Positions 17,614-26,779 of a stretch of DNA of 64,000 bases are shown here, in pieces; the first letter of the stretch is position 1, and every line of letters starts with the position of its first letter. The translations under genes and the position numbers were made by a program. The stretch comes from Streptomyces catenulae (GTDB lineage Bacteria > Actinomycetota > Actinomycetes > Streptomycetales > Streptomycetaceae), in assembly GCF_000718015.1 (NCBI RefSeq), contig NZ_JODY01000012.1, forward strand, positions 62,001 through 126,000, written 5' to 3'. The notes below the pieces were generated by a model. The model worked only from the letters and a program-made list of their open reading frames with translations, had not been told where the DNA came from and did not search any database.

Positions 17614-19148
17614 TCGAGACGCTGGCCCGGATGGAGGCGGCGGCCGCCGGTGCGGCCCGCCCGCTCACCACCGTCCGCCACCGCCATCTCTCCGACCGCC
17701 CCCTGGTGTGCGTCCCGCTGACGACGGCGGGTGAGGCCGGTGCGCCGCTGGGCGCCCTGGTCGGTACGGACCGCGAGCGCCCGCTGCTGCTGACGGTGGC
17801 CCAGCCCCGCGACCGTGACCTGCGGTTCGCCTTCCTCGCCGAGCTGGCCGACGCGGTGCTGCCGTATCTGGACGGCTTCGCCGACGCCGTCGGCCACGAG
17901 GAGCGCAAGGAGACCGACCCGGAGACCGGCAGGAAGGTCACCGTCCAGGTCGAGCTGTGCGCCGACGCCCCGCAGCTGATCGTGCCGTCCACCGCGGGCG
18001 CCGCGTACATGCGGCTGCTGGGCCGCTCGACGCGGTTCCGGCGGACGGCCGAGCAGGACCCCGAGGCGCCGTACCCCGCGCCGCCCCGGGTGCCGCTGCT
18101 GGGCCGCTGGCTGACCCATCTCGGCGAACGCGCCCGGGTGCCCGGCTCCTGCCTGCTGCTCCCCATGACGGAGCTGCTGACCCGCCACTGGGCGACGGGC
18201 CAGAGCGCCCTGGAGGACCAGCACCTGGGCGCCCTGCTCGCCTGGATCGACCCGCCCGACGGCCACTCGGGCCGGACCGCCGCCGAGCACGCGGAGTCGG
18301 CGCGCGACGCGGACGGCATCCTGCGCTGCCCGCCCGCCGGGCCCGCCACCGACCCGGCGTTCGACAACACCCTGCTGGCGCCCGCGATGGCCCGGTACGA
18401 CGCGGGCGTGCCCGGCGCCGCCGAGGAGCTGCGGGAGCTGATCGGCGGTCAGCTCCGGCCCACCTGGGACGCGGTCTGGCGCGGATACGACCTGCTGCGC
18501 GCCCTGCCGCCCGGCGGCCACGTCGCCGACCGCTGGAAGCGCGACCGCTGGTCGTACACCGCCCACCGGGACCGGGTGCGCGCGGGCGAGCCGCCGCAGC
18601 CCAGGCGGGACGACGCGGTCACCGCCGCCCGCAAGCTCGCCTCCCGGGAGACCGCCCAGGCCCAGCTGGACGCCCAGGAGGCGCTGGACGACCCGCTGGT
18701 GATGGCCGGTCGGCGGCTGGCCGGGGAGGCGTTCGCCGGGGAGGTCACCGCCGTCGAGGAGGCGTTCTCCGACGGCCCGCGCCCGATGCCGCGCCCCCTG
18801 GTGACGCTCCGCACCACCGACACCCCGCTGCTCACCGACGGCGCCCGGCTGCACCGCCCGCTGCCCGACGGCAAGGCGCAGAGCGCGGTGTTCGTGGCGT
18901 ACGGGGAGGGGGCCGCGGGCAGCCTGACGGTGCGGCTCACCGGCGGCATGGGGCGCGGCAAGGTGCCCGCGCCCGGTTCGGTGCCCGAGCCCGGTGAGAC
19001 GGTGTGCTGGACGCTGTTCGAGCACGCGCCGCGCGGCGGCCCGCAGCTGCCGGAGCCCGAGGACACCCCGTGGACGCACGGCGGCCCGCCCGCCTCCGCG
19101 CCCGAGGGGGACACCCCCGACCCGACAACCCCGGAGGACTTCCTGTGA
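17604..19148 (+). CDS. Unknown 514-aa protein between nuclease and helicase
   Basis: 514 aa with no motif I can assign. Cysteines are few and scattered. The middle (~residues 100-330) is rich in conserved-looking aromatic and charged positions (WxxYDLLRALPPGGHVADRWKRDRW near 290-315) and looks helical. The last ~100 residues contain a beta-rich part followed by a Pro/Glu/Asp tail. It starts inside the nuclease stop region (10-bp overlap) and ends in a GTGA overlap with the helicase gene, so all three are translationally coupled. A structural or loading subunit of the same complex is a reasonable guess. Confidence 0.75.
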   Translation: MPLIETLARMEAAAAGAARPLTTVRHRHLSDRPLVCVPLTTAGEAGAPLGALVGTDRERPLLLTVAQPRDRDLRFAFLAELADAVLPYLDGFADAVGHEERKETDPETGRKVTVQVELCADAPQLIVPSTAGAAYMRLLGRSTRFRRTAEQDPEAPYPAPPRVPLLGRWLTHLGERARVPGSCLLLPMTELLTRHWATGQSALEDQHLGALLAWIDPPDGHSGRTAAEHAESARDADGILRCPPAGPATDPAFDNTLLAPAMARYDAGVPGAAEELRELIGGQLRPTWDAVWRGYDLLRALPPGGHVADRWKRDRWSYTAHRDRVRAGEPPQPRRDDAVTAARKLASRETAQAQLDAQEALDDPLVMAGRRLAGEAFAGEVTAVEEAFSDGPRPMPRPLVTLRTTDTPLLTDGARLHRPLPDGKAQSAVFVAYGEGAAGSLTVRLTGGMGRGKVPAPGSVPEPGETVCWTLFEHAPRGGPQLPEPEDTPWTHGGPPASAPEGDTPDPTTPEDFL

Positions 19149-20524
19149 CCGGCGCCCCGTGGACGTCGCCCGCGGCCCCCGGGCCGGGCGGCACCGAACC
19201 GTTCGACCCGGGCGCGGCGGCCACCGCCGCGACGGACGCGATCCTCCACGACACCCTGCACGGCACCCGCCCCGGCGTGGTCGTCGACTCCCCGCCGGGC
19301 GCCGGCAAGTCCACCCTGGTGGTCCGCGCGGCCCGGGAGCTGGCCGCCGCCGGGCACCCGCTGATGATCGTCGCGCAGACCAACGCCCAGGTGGACGACC
19401 TGGTGCTGCGGCTGGCCGAGAAGGATCCGGGGCTGCCGGTCGGGCGGCTGCACGGCAGCGAGGCGGGCACCGTCGACCCGGCGCTCGCCGCGCTCCCCGA
19501 GGTCCGCGCCTCCGCGAAGATCGGCGACCTCGCCGGGATGGACGTCGTCGTCTCCACCGCCGCGAAGTGGGCCCACACCAAGGTCGAGGAGGGCTGGCGG
19601 CACGCGATCGTCGACGAGGCGTACCAGATGCGCTCGGACACGCTGCTGGCCGTCGCCGGGCTCTTCGAGCGGGCGCTGTTCGTCGGCGACCCGGGGCAGC
19701 TCGACCCGTTCAGCGTGGTCGGCGCCGAGCAGTGGGCCGGGCTGGCGTACGACCCGTCGGCCAGCGCCGTCGCCACGCTCCTGGCCCACAACCCCGATCT
19801 GCCGCAGCACCGCCTGCCGGTCTCCTGGCGGCTGCCCGCGTCGGCGGCGCCGCTGGTCTCCGACGCGTTCTACCCGTTCACCCGCTTCCGCAGCGGTACG
19901 GGCCCCGGCGACCGGAGCCTGGCGTTCGGCACGGCGGGCGACGGCTCGGGCGTCGACCGCGTCCTGGACGAGGCCGCCGCGTCCGGCTGGGGCCTGCTGG
20001 AGCTGCCCGCCCGGCACACCCCGCGCACCGACCCGGAGGCGGTCCGGGCGGTGGCGCTGGTGGTGCGGCGGCTGCTGGACCGCGGCACGGTGGCCACCAG
20101 CGAACGCGGTCCCGGTCCGGAGCCGGTGACGGCCGCCCGGATCGCGGTCGGCACCGCCCACCGCGACCAGGCCGCCGCGGTCCGCGCGGCCCTGGCCGAG
20201 CTGGGGGTGGGCGGCGTCGTCGTCGACACCGCCAACCGCCTCCAGGGCCGCGAGTACGACGTCACGGTGGTCCTCCACCCGCTCTCCGGACGCCCCGACG
20301 CCACCGCCTTCCACCTGGAGACCGGCCGCCTCTGCGTCCTCGCCTCCCGCCACCGCCACGCCTGCGTCGTGGTCTGCCGCGCGGGCGTCGCCGAGCTGCT
20401 GGACGAGCACCCGTCGACGGACCCGGTACAGCTCGGCGTGACGGTGAAGTTCCCGGACGGCTGGGAGGCCCACCACGCCGTGCTCGCCCGGCTCGCGGAG
20501 CACCGGGTGGGGTGGCGGCCGTGA
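19145..20524 (+). CDS. SF1 helicase/ATPase (Dna2/Upf1-like)
   Basis: 459 aa. Superfamily 1 helicase motifs are in order: Walker A PPGAGKST (residues 50-57), Ia IVAQTNAQVDDL, motif II IVDEAY (DE at 157-158), motif III GDPGQLDP (181-188), an RLPVSWRLP motif IV-like segment, and TANRLQGREYDVTVV (V) with LASRHRHACVVVC (VI). It is short for the family and lacks obvious accessory insertions, so partners may supply them. The GTG start overlaps the preceding stop by 4 bp. Together with the RecB-like nuclease it recalls fused nuclease-helicase proteins of the TM0106/Dna2 type, here as separate subunits. Confidence 0.88.
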   Translation: MTGAPWTSPAAPGPGGTEPFDPGAAATAATDAILHDTLHGTRPGVVVDSPPGAGKSTLVVRAARELAAAGHPLMIVAQTNAQVDDLVLRLAEKDPGLPVGRLHGSEAGTVDPALAALPEVRASAKIGDLAGMDVVVSTAAKWAHTKVEEGWRHAIVDEAYQMRSDTLLAVAGLFERALFVGDPGQLDPFSVVGAEQWAGLAYDPSASAVATLLAHNPDLPQHRLPVSWRLPASAAPLVSDAFYPFTRFRSGTGPGDRSLAFGTAGDGSGVDRVLDEAAASGWGLLELPARHTPRTDPEAVRAVALVVRRLLDRGTVATSERGPGPEPVTAARIAVGTAHRDQAAAVRAALAELGVGGVVVDTANRLQGREYDVTVVLHPLSGRPDATAFHLETGRLCVLASRHRHACVVVCRAGVAELLDEHPSTDPVQLGVTVKFPDGWEAHHAVLARLAEHRVGWRP

Positions 20525-20603
20525 CGGCGCCGTGCGCGGTGGCCGCGCCCCCTTGCGCGGCGCGGGAGAATGGAATGCGGCACTCGATCCTGGAGGTACG
20601 TTC

Positions 20604-20981
20604 ATGTCCGAGCCGCGACCGGCTCCCGACCCGCGCGGCGCGGCGCCCCGGCGCCTGCGGCCCGCGCCGCTGCTCTTCGAACCGCCCGAGGCCACGGCGG
20701 ACCCCGAGCACTTCTTCGACCTGGAGTCGATAGCGGATCCGCACGAGCTGCTGGGCCGCTCCACGGAGCTGGCGCTCGCCTTCCGCGCCGCCGCCGACCG
20801 GGCGACGGAGTTCCAGGCGCTGGCCGCCGCGCAGCTCGCCGACCCCAAGCGCTTCGACCGTCTGTCACTGGCGGCGCTCGCCGAGCGCGCGGAGTGGACG
20901 GAGGACTACGCCCGCAAGATGGTGGAGTTCGGCCGGAGCCTGATGCGCGACGGCGCCGCCCGCCCCGACGGCGGCGACTGA
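20604..20981 (+). CDS. Conserved hypothetical, 125 aa
   Basis: Small acidic helical protein; the core runs from PEHFFDLESIADPHELLGRS to the C-terminal WTEDYARKMVEFGRSL. No motif identified. ATG 20604 has CTGGAGG 7 nt upstream, a good ribosome site. It sits 79 bp after the helicase on the same strand and may be a distal member of that operon or independent. Confidence 0.75.
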   Translation: MSEPRPAPDPRGAAPRRLRPAPLLFEPPEATADPEHFFDLESIADPHELLGRSTELALAFRAAADRATEFQALAAAQLADPKRFDRLSLAALAERAEWTEDYARKMVEFGRSLMRDGAARPDGGD

Positions 20982-21224
20982 CCGGCACGTCAGGGACCGG
21001 GCCCACCGGGCGGACCGGTGCCGGGCCCGGGCCGACGCGCCCCGGGCGACCGCTCCGTCAGGGCCCGTCCACGCGGCTCCGGGGACGTCCCGGGACCCCG
21101 TCCGGCGGGGTCCACCATGAGCCCACGGCATATGCGCGAGGGGAAGATACTCCCTACCGACCCGTAGTGTCCCGGTTTCGGAAATCCACCGCGGAGACCC
21201 CTGCGCGTCGGTAGACCTGTCCCC

Positions 21225-21866
21225 ATGAGCGACTGGCAGTCCGACACCTCCTCCGCCCCGGCGTCCCCGGGTTTCCCCACCGCCTCGTACGTCACCCTGG
21301 CCGGCGCCGACTGGCTGGCCTCCGCCAGCACGCGTCCGGGGGCCGTACGCACCCTGTGGGCGCAGCGGCCCACCGCGCCGAGCGTGCTGCCATGCGGCAC
21401 CGCCTTCGACGTGATCAACGCGCCCGCGCTCTTCGGCCGCCGGATGGTCGACCGGCTCTGGTCGGACGGCCCCGGCTCCGGCCCCGTCGCCGCCCACCAG
21501 GGCCGGATCCTGCTCTTCGCCGCCCCGGGCACCGCGCAGCGGCTGCCCGCCCTGCTGGAGTGGGAGGAGTGGGCCGCCGCCGTGCCGCCGCTGCTCTGCC
21601 ACGGCAGCGGGGACGCGGTGACCGTCCCGCCGCTGCACCCGGGCGCCGACCCGGCGGGCGGCGCCGCACCGCCCGCCACCCGGTGGCTGGTCGCCCCCGA
21701 CGTCCGCTCCCCCTGGCTGCCGGGGCCCGACGTCCTGCTGTGGGCCTGTGTGCGCGCCGCCCGCGCGGAGACCGGCGCCGGGTACGCCGCGGCCCCCGAG
21801 CATCCGCTCCGCGCCACCGTCGGCGGGGCCCCGGAGCGGGCCGCCACCGCGCTGACCTCCCGCTGA
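21225..21866 (+). CDS. Conserved protein, primase/polymerase N-terminal-like, related to 12454 product
   Basis: 213 aa. The opening (FPTASYVTLAGADWLASAS) is followed by VLPCGTAFDVINAP, GPVAAHQGRILLFAAPGT and TRWLVAPDVRSPWLP. The block order G-P-V...G-T...WLV(P/A)P parallels the gene at 12454-12879. Actinobacterial relatives are often annotated bifunctional DNA primase/polymerase, but the catalytic Asp pair of archaeo-eukaryotic primases is not apparent. The function is unknown. The start has only a weak ribosome site; a 243-bp gap precedes it. Confidence 0.72.
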   Translation: MSDWQSDTSSAPASPGFPTASYVTLAGADWLASASTRPGAVRTLWAQRPTAPSVLPCGTAFDVINAPALFGRRMVDRLWSDGPGSGPVAAHQGRILLFAAPGTAQRLPALLEWEEWAAAVPPLLCHGSGDAVTVPPLHPGADPAGGAAPPATRWLVAPDVRSPWLPGPDVLLWACVRAARAETGAGYAAAPEHPLRATVGGAPERAATALTSR

Positions 21867-21892
21867 GCGTCCGGGCGCCGGGCAGCCGATTT

Positions 21893-21920
21893 TTGCCCTC
21901 CCCCTTCCGGGTGCTAAGGT
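21893..21920 (+). promoter_or_regulatory. Promoter of the first tRNA-Lys
   Basis: TTGCCC, 16-bp spacer, TAAGGT; the -10 ends 15 bp before the tRNA. A good match to the vegetative Streptomyces promoter. Confidence 0.6.
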
Positions 21921-21935
21921 CTTCCACGTCAGCAG

Positions 21936-22009
21936 GCGCCGCTAGCTCAGTTGGTTAGAGCAGCTGACTCTTAATCAGCGGGTCCGGGGTTCGAGTCCCT
22001 GGCGGCGCA
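21936..22009 (+). tRNA. tRNA-Lys (anticodon CTT), copy 1
   Basis: 74-nt cloverleaf. Acceptor stem GCGCCGC/GCGGCGC, D-arm TAGCTCAGTTGGT, anticodon loop with CTT between CTGA and TCAG arms, T-arm GGTTCGAGTCC. CCA is not encoded. Copies at 36595 and 40217 are identical in sequence. Confidence 0.96.
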
Positions 22010-22018
22010 CAGACAGAC

Positions 22019-22044
22019 AAGGCCCTCACTTCGGTGGGGGCCTT
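22019..22044 (+). terminator. Terminator of tRNA-Lys copy 1
   Basis: Stem AAGGCCCTCAC / GTGGGGGCCTT with a TTCG tetraloop and one G-T pair. Nearly identical to the terminator behind copy 3. Confidence 0.8.
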
Positions 22045-22063
22045 CGTCGTGTGTACGGGGCGC

Positions 22064-23302
22064 TCAGGCGCGGGTGACCCGGACCGTCCAGTCGCCCGAG
22101 GGCGTACGCCCCTCGACCTCCACCCGGACCCCGTCGGCGGTGTCGCGCAGGCTCTCGCCGACGCCGAGCGGGGCGTCGGCGAGCGGCGGATGGACGGAGG
22201 TCCCGGCGCAGGCGGAGGTGGCCGGGTGGCCGTCGAGGACCTGGACGGGGCCGGAGCCGGAGGCGACGGCGGAGCGGACGCGGTAGACGAGGACACCCTC
22301 GCGGCAGAGCGTCCGGTCGTTGCCGCTCGCGTCGCGCGCCTCGACGGCGAGGGCGGTGTCCCGTCCGGTGCGGACCACCAGCAGCCGGGAGCGGCGTTCG
22401 TCGCCGGGCTCCATGGGGGCGGACAGCGGGCGCAGGGTGTGCCAGCCGGTGCCGGTGAGTCCGGCGCAGTCGACCTGGTTGTCGGTCAGCCAGCCGAGCT
22501 TCCACCGGTGCCAGCCGAACGGGTCGGGGGCCAGCCCGAACTGGCTGCCCATGAGGTCCCAGTCGCCGACGTAGGTGTCCCAGTCGCCCTTGCCGCGCTC
22601 GGGGCGGTGGTAGAGGTCCGGGAGGTCGAAGACGTGGCTGGTCTCGTGGGCGAGGACGTTGCGGTCCGGCGGGTTCTGCTCGAAGACCGTGACGAAGCGC
22701 CGCAGGTCGGTGTGGTCGGCGTGCATCGGCTGGTCGAGGTTGACGACCTTGGTGGCGTCCGAGTCGACGCCGGGGGCGTCCGGGTCGGCGACGAAGTAGA
22801 CGATGTCGTAGCGGCTGTAGTCGATGGTGGGGTCGGCGGCGGCGACCGCGTCGCGGAGGTAGGCCGCCCGGCTGTCGGCCGCCCAGTCGCGCCGTATCCC
22901 GTAGTCGGTGGAGCGGTGCGGCATCCGTACCCACTTCCGGTGGATGTGCGGGCGGAGCCGGAACTTTCCGTACGAGGCGCGGTCGAAGAAGCGGGAGGTG
23001 GCCGGGAAGTAGTTCCGGGCCAGTTCGCCCGCCCCGGCGACCGGGGTGGAGTCGGGGAACGAGAGGAAGATCATCACCGCGTCGAGGGTGCCGCGCGGGC
23101 GGGGGTAGGCGGAGTTCCAGGTGTCCAGCCCCTCGGAGTGGTGGACGTCGGCGCGGCCGAGGGCGCACGAGAGGGTGGCTTCCGAGGCGGTGGCGGGACC
23201 GGCGACGATGGAGGTCGCTATGAGCGCGGTCAGCGAGGTGGCGACCGCGGCGACACGGCGCAGCCGACGCGGTTCGGCCCTCTCGGGCGGCTGGGGGCGC
23301 AC
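22064..23302 (-). CDS. Secreted M6-type zinc metalloprotease
   Basis: 412 aa. A basic N-terminus and signal segment (~residues 16-38) are followed by an M6/immune-inhibitor-A-like catalytic domain with HETSH (219-223) in the zinc motif and FDLPDLY just after it; the downstream GDWDLMG with its methionine resembles the Met-turn. The C-terminal ~150 residues are beta-rich and may be a carbohydrate- or substrate-binding module. GTG 23302 or 23305 is chosen because GGAGG lies 5-8 nt upstream; the long in-frame extension to 23419 lacks a signal peptide at its N-terminus. It probably degrades extracellular protein. Confidence 0.85.
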   Translation of the reverse strand: MRPQPPERAEPRRLRRVAAVATSLTALIATSIVAGPATASEATLSCALGRADVHHSEGLDTWNSAYPRPRGTLDAVMIFLSFPDSTPVAGAGELARNYFPATSRFFDRASYGKFRLRPHIHRKWVRMPHRSTDYGIRRDWAADSRAAYLRDAVAAADPTIDYSRYDIVYFVADPDAPGVDSDATKVVNLDQPMHADHTDLRRFVTVFEQNPPDRNVLAHETSHVFDLPDLYHRPERGKGDWDTYVGDWDLMGSQFGLAPDPFGWHRWKLGWLTDNQVDCAGLTGTGWHTLRPLSAPMEPGDERRSRLLVVRTGRDTALAVEARDASGNDRTLCREGVLVYRVRSAVASGSGPVQVLDGHPATSACAGTSVHPPLADAPLGVGESLRDTADGVRVEVEGRTPSGDWTVRVTRA

Positions 23303-23528
23303 CACATCGACCTCCGGGGACGGGATTCGGACACCCCTCCCACCCTGTGACGATTTAAAGCTGTTCGTCCTGTTTCCGCGGCCGGATGAGTGAGCGGCGC
23401 CCCACCGCCGCTCCGTCACGGAACGTCACACGCGTCCCTTGCGGTGATTCCGGCGGACTCCGACGGACACAGCCGGGCAGAATTGGCTGAACTTCCGTCA
23501 CCCGTGCCGATGATCACGGCGCTGTCGC

Positions 23529-23558
23529 TGGCTCGTCCGCCGCGGCAGCCTCTATGAT
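23529..23558 (+). promoter_or_regulatory. Candidate promoter of the GGDEF-EAL gene
   Basis: TGGCTC, 18-bp spacer, TATGAT. The strong -10 (23553-23558) contains the ATG at 23554 that opens the reading frame, so translation must begin further downstream. The 305-bp divergent gap 23303-23607 otherwise shows nothing clear. Confidence 0.5.
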
Positions 23559-23607
23559 CGCCACACTTTCCAGCGCGGATTCCCCCCTCCGTCACGAGAC
23601 CAGCGCC

Positions 23608-25500
23608 ATGCGGGAGCGAGCAGTGAGCGGACACCCCGACAGGCCGGGCCGCACGCCCGGAGTGACGCTTGACTCCGTGACGGAGCGTAAGGGTACGACC
23701 AACGAATCCGGCGTACGGGCCGAGCGCACCGCGGGTCGCCTCCCGGCGCTCGCCCACGAGGGCCCGGCCACGGCGTTCGGCGACTACCGGGCCGCGTTCC
23801 ACACCGCCCGGCTGCCGATGGCCCTCTTGGACGGCGACGGCCTGATCATCGCGGCCAACCCGGCCTTCGGCGAACTGCTCGGCACCGACCCGGCGCGGCT
23901 CACCTCGGCCGCCGCCGCGGACCTCGCCGACCTCGGCTCCGACCCGCGACTGTGGACCGCCTACCGCGAGGTGCTGTGCGGCCGCAGCGACCGGCTGCGC
24001 TGCACCCGCCGCCTCAAGCACCCGGCGGGCCAGACGCTCTGGGTGGAGGTCGGCGTGGAACCGCTGCCGGACGGCGAACGGTTCCTGCTGACCGTCGCCG
24101 ACAGCAGCGACCGGCACGATCTGCTCGCCCGGGTGCGCCACCTCCAGATGCACGACCCGGTGACCCGGCTGCCCAACCGCGCGCTCTTCTTCGAGCGGCT
24201 GTCGTCGGCGCTGGAGGCGGCGTCGTTCGAGCCGTCGGGGACCGGCCGGATCGGCCTGTGCTACCTCGACCTCGACGGTTTCAAGGCCGTCAACGACACG
24301 CTCGGGCACCGCGTCGGCGACCGGCTGCTGAGCGCGGTGGCGCAGCGTCTGAGCCGCTGCGCGGAGCGGACCGGCGCCCGGGGCGACGACGCCTCCCGCG
24401 GCCATCTGGTGGCCCGGCTCGGCGGTGACGAGTTCGCGCTGCTGGTGGAGAACTCCACCGGCACCGACCAGGTGGCGGAGTTGGCGCAGTGCGCGCTGGA
24501 CGCCCTCCAGCAACCGTTCGACCTGGCCGGACAGCGGCTGTCGGTGTCGGCCAGCATCGGCGTGGTCGAGCGGACCGCGGCGGGCACCACGGCCACCGGT
24601 CTGATGCAGGCGGCGGACACCACGCTGTACTGGGCCAAGGAGGACGGCAAGGCGCGCTGGACGCTCTTCGACCCCGAGCGCAACGCACACCGGATGACCC
24701 GTCAGGCGCTGTCCAGCACGCTGCGTCCGGCCGTGGACCGCGGTGAGTTCACGCTGGAGTACCAGCCGCTGGTGGGGTTGGGCGACGGGCGGGCCGAGGG
24801 CGTGGAGGCGCTGGTGCGCTGGCGCCATCCGCAGTTCGGCACGCTGGCGCCGAATCGGTTCATCGCCCTGGCCGAGGAGAACGGCTCCATCGTCGAACTG
24901 GGCCGCTGGGTGCTGGAGACCGCCTGCCGTCAGGCCCGCGCCTGGCAGTTGGAGCGGCCCGCCGCCCGGCCGCTGTTCGTCAGCGTCAACGTGGCCGTGC
25001 GGCAGGTCTGGGACTCCGACCTCGTCGCGGACGTGGCCGGGATCCTCGCGGAGACCGAACTGCCGCCGGAGCTGTTGCAGCTGGAGCTGACCGAGTCGGC
25101 GGTGATGGGGTCCGCGGGGCGGCCGCTCCAGGCGCTCCAGGCGCTGAGCGACATGGGCGTCCGGATCGCCATCGACGACTTCGGCACCGGCTACTCCAAC
25201 CTCGCCTACCTCAGTCGGCTGCCGGTCTCCGTGCTGAAGCTCGACGGCTCGTTCGTCAGCGGTTTCCGGTCACAGGAGCACCCGAATCCGGCCGATGAAA
25301 CGATCGTGGAGGCGCTGGTCGCGCTGGCGCACCGGCTCGGGCTGACGGTCACCGCGGAGTGCGTGGAGAGCGCCGAGCAGGCGGCGCGGCTGCGGCGGAT
25401 CGGCTGCGACACCGGCCAGGGCTGGCTCTACGCCCGGCCGCTGGCCCCGGAGCGGATCACCGCCCTGCTCGACGCGGACGGCCGCACCGACGACTTCTGA
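23608..25500 (+). CDS. PAS-GGDEF-EAL cyclic-di-GMP turnover protein
   Basis: 630 aa, no membrane segment, so cytoplasmic. A PAS-like sensor (~60-165, FHTARLPMALLDGDGLIIAA) is followed by a diguanylate cyclase domain with intact GGDEF (272-276) and a phosphodiesterase domain with intact EAL (400-402), ELTE and DDFGTGYSNL loops, ending QGWLYARPL. Both active sites look competent, so it could make or degrade c-di-GMP, which controls Streptomyces development through BldD. ATG 23608 or GTG 23623 (with GGGAG 6 nt upstream) are the realistic starts because a -10 box covers the upstream ATG. Confidence 0.92.
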   Translation: MRERAVSGHPDRPGRTPGVTLDSVTERKGTTNESGVRAERTAGRLPALAHEGPATAFGDYRAAFHTARLPMALLDGDGLIIAANPAFGELLGTDPARLTSAAAADLADLGSDPRLWTAYREVLCGRSDRLRCTRRLKHPAGQTLWVEVGVEPLPDGERFLLTVADSSDRHDLLARVRHLQMHDPVTRLPNRALFFERLSSALEAASFEPSGTGRIGLCYLDLDGFKAVNDTLGHRVGDRLLSAVAQRLSRCAERTGARGDDASRGHLVARLGGDEFALLVENSTGTDQVAELAQCALDALQQPFDLAGQRLSVSASIGVVERTAAGTTATGLMQAADTTLYWAKEDGKARWTLFDPERNAHRMTRQALSSTLRPAVDRGEFTLEYQPLVGLGDGRAEGVEALVRWRHPQFGTLAPNRFIALAEENGSIVELGRWVLETACRQARAWQLERPAARPLFVSVNVAVRQVWDSDLVADVAGILAETELPPELLQLELTESAVMGSAGRPLQALQALSDMGVRIAIDDFGTGYSNLAYLSRLPVSVLKLDGSFVSGFRSQEHPNPADETIVEALVALAHRLGLTVTAECVESAEQAARLRRIGCDTGQGWLYARPLAPERITALLDADGRTDDF

Positions 25501-25539
25501 GCCCGTGCCCCCGCGCCGGGCGGGCGCGGGGGCACGGGC
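25501..25539. terminator. Bidirectional terminator
   Basis: Perfect 17-bp inverted repeat (25501-25517 with 25523-25539) and a 5-nt loop, placed between convergent genes. Confidence 0.85.
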
Positions 25540-25559
25540 GGTGTGCCGACGGCGCCGGG

Positions 25560-26669
25560 TCAGTCGCGCGGCAGGCCGTACGCGTCGGCGATCAGCTCGT
25601 AGGAGCGCAGCCGGGTGGCGCCGCCGTGGGCGTTGGCGGTGAGCATCAGCTCGTCGGCGCCGGTCCGCTCGACCAGGTCGTCGAGGCCCTCGCGGACGGC
25701 GTCGGGGGTGCCGTGGACGATGTTGGCGAGCCAGCTGTCGACGAAGGCGCGCTCATGGGAGGTGTACGGATGTCCGGCGGCCTCCTCGGGGCTCGGGACC
25801 AGGCCGGGGGTGCCGGTGCGCAGCCGGAGCATGGAGAGCGCGCCGGTCATCACCTGGCGGCGGGCCTCCCGCTCGTCCTCGGCGGCGAGCGCGGCGACGC
25901 CGATCAGGGCGTACGGCTCGGCGAGCACCTCGGAGGGGCGGAAGGAGGCGCGGTAGAGGTCGAGGGCGGGCACGGTGTTGGCGGCCGAGAAGTGGTGGGC
26001 GAAGGCGAACGGCAGGCCCAGGGACCCTGCCAGCCGGGCGCTGAAGCCGGAGGAGCCGAGGAGCCAGAGCGGCGGGCGGTGCGCGGACTGCACACCACCG
26101 GGCGAGGTCGCCTGGACCGGCCCGGGGACGGCGTGGATCCGGGCGTACGGGTGGCCGTCCGGGAAGGTGTCGTCCAGGAAACGGGTCAGCTCCGCGAGCT
26201 GCTGCGGAAATTCGTCGGCGCCCTCGTGCAGCCGCTCGGTGCGGCGCAGGGCCGCGGCGGTGGCGCCGTCGGTGCCCGGGGCGCGGCCGAGACCGAGGTC
26301 GACGCGGCCGGGGGCCATCGCCTCCAGGGTGCCGAACTGCTCGGCGATGACCAGCGGCGCGTGGTTGGGCAGCATCACGCCGCCGGAGCCGAGGCGGATG
26401 CGGTCGGTGTGCGCGGCGAGATGGGCCAGCAGCACGGCCGGGGAGGACGAGGCGACGCCGGGCATGGAGTGGTGTTCGGCGACCCAGTAGCGGTGGAAGC
26501 CGCGGCGCTCGGCGATCCGGGCGAGGTCGACGGCGGTGCGGACGGCGTCCGTCGCGGAGCTGCCGGTGCCGACCGTCACGAGGTCGAGCACGGACAGCGG
26601 GACGGGCGCACCACCCCGGGCGGTGCCGCGGATCTCGTCGGGCTGCTGCTGGTCGTTGTCGCCGCTCAC
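25560..26669 (-). CDS. Luciferase-like (LLM) flavin-dependent monooxygenase
   Basis: 369 aa TIM-barrel flavoprotein of the bacterial luciferase family: [62 protein letters not shown] and [14 protein letters not shown], then [23 protein letters not shown]. These are the FMN/F420-site motifs of group 1 LLMs; the substrate is unknown. GTG 26669 follows AGGAGG by 8 nt. A perfect 25-bp palindrome lies 38 bp upstream in the promoter. It is last in a leftward series with two maleate-isomerase-like genes. Confidence 0.88.
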   Translation of the reverse strand: MSGDNDQQQPDEIRGTARGGAPVPLSVLDLVTVGTGSSATDAVRTAVDLARIAERRGFHRYWVAEHHSMPGVASSSPAVLLAHLAAHTDRIRLGSGGVMLPNHAPLVIAEQFGTLEAMAPGRVDLGLGRAPGTDGATAAALRRTERLHEGADEFPQQLAELTRFLDDTFPDGHPYARIHAVPGPVQATSPGGVQSAHRPPLWLLGSSGFSARLAGSLGLPFAFAHHFSAANTVPALDLYRASFRPSEVLAEPYALIGVAALAAEDEREARRQVMTGALSMLRLRTGTPGLVPSPEEAAGHPYTSHERAFVDSWLANIVHGTPDAVREGLDDLVERTGADELMLTANAHGGATRLRSYELIADAYGLPRD

Positions 26670-26706
26670 GGGCGGGGCCTCCTCGCTTCGCCGGTCTGCG
26701 GCCACC

Positions 26707-26731
26707 ATAACCGGAGATGTTCTCCGGTTAT
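26707..26731. promoter_or_regulatory. Perfect 25-bp palindromic operator candidate
   Basis: 11-bp arms ATAACCGGAGA and TCTCCGGTTAT around TGT. On the minus strand it overlaps a TATGGT -10-like element before the LLM gene, the usual place for a repressor site. Unlike the terminators here it is not followed by a T-run and has too small a loop for a stable hairpin. Confidence 0.7.
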
Positions 26732-26779
26732 TCCCGGATCCCGTTCACCCGTTCCCGTGAACCCGCCCCGGGAGACGCG

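Noticed and set aside
23554..23607. Translation start of the GGDEF-EAL gene at the first ATG
   Set aside because: That ATG lies inside a TATGAT -10 box, so it cannot be on the main transcript.
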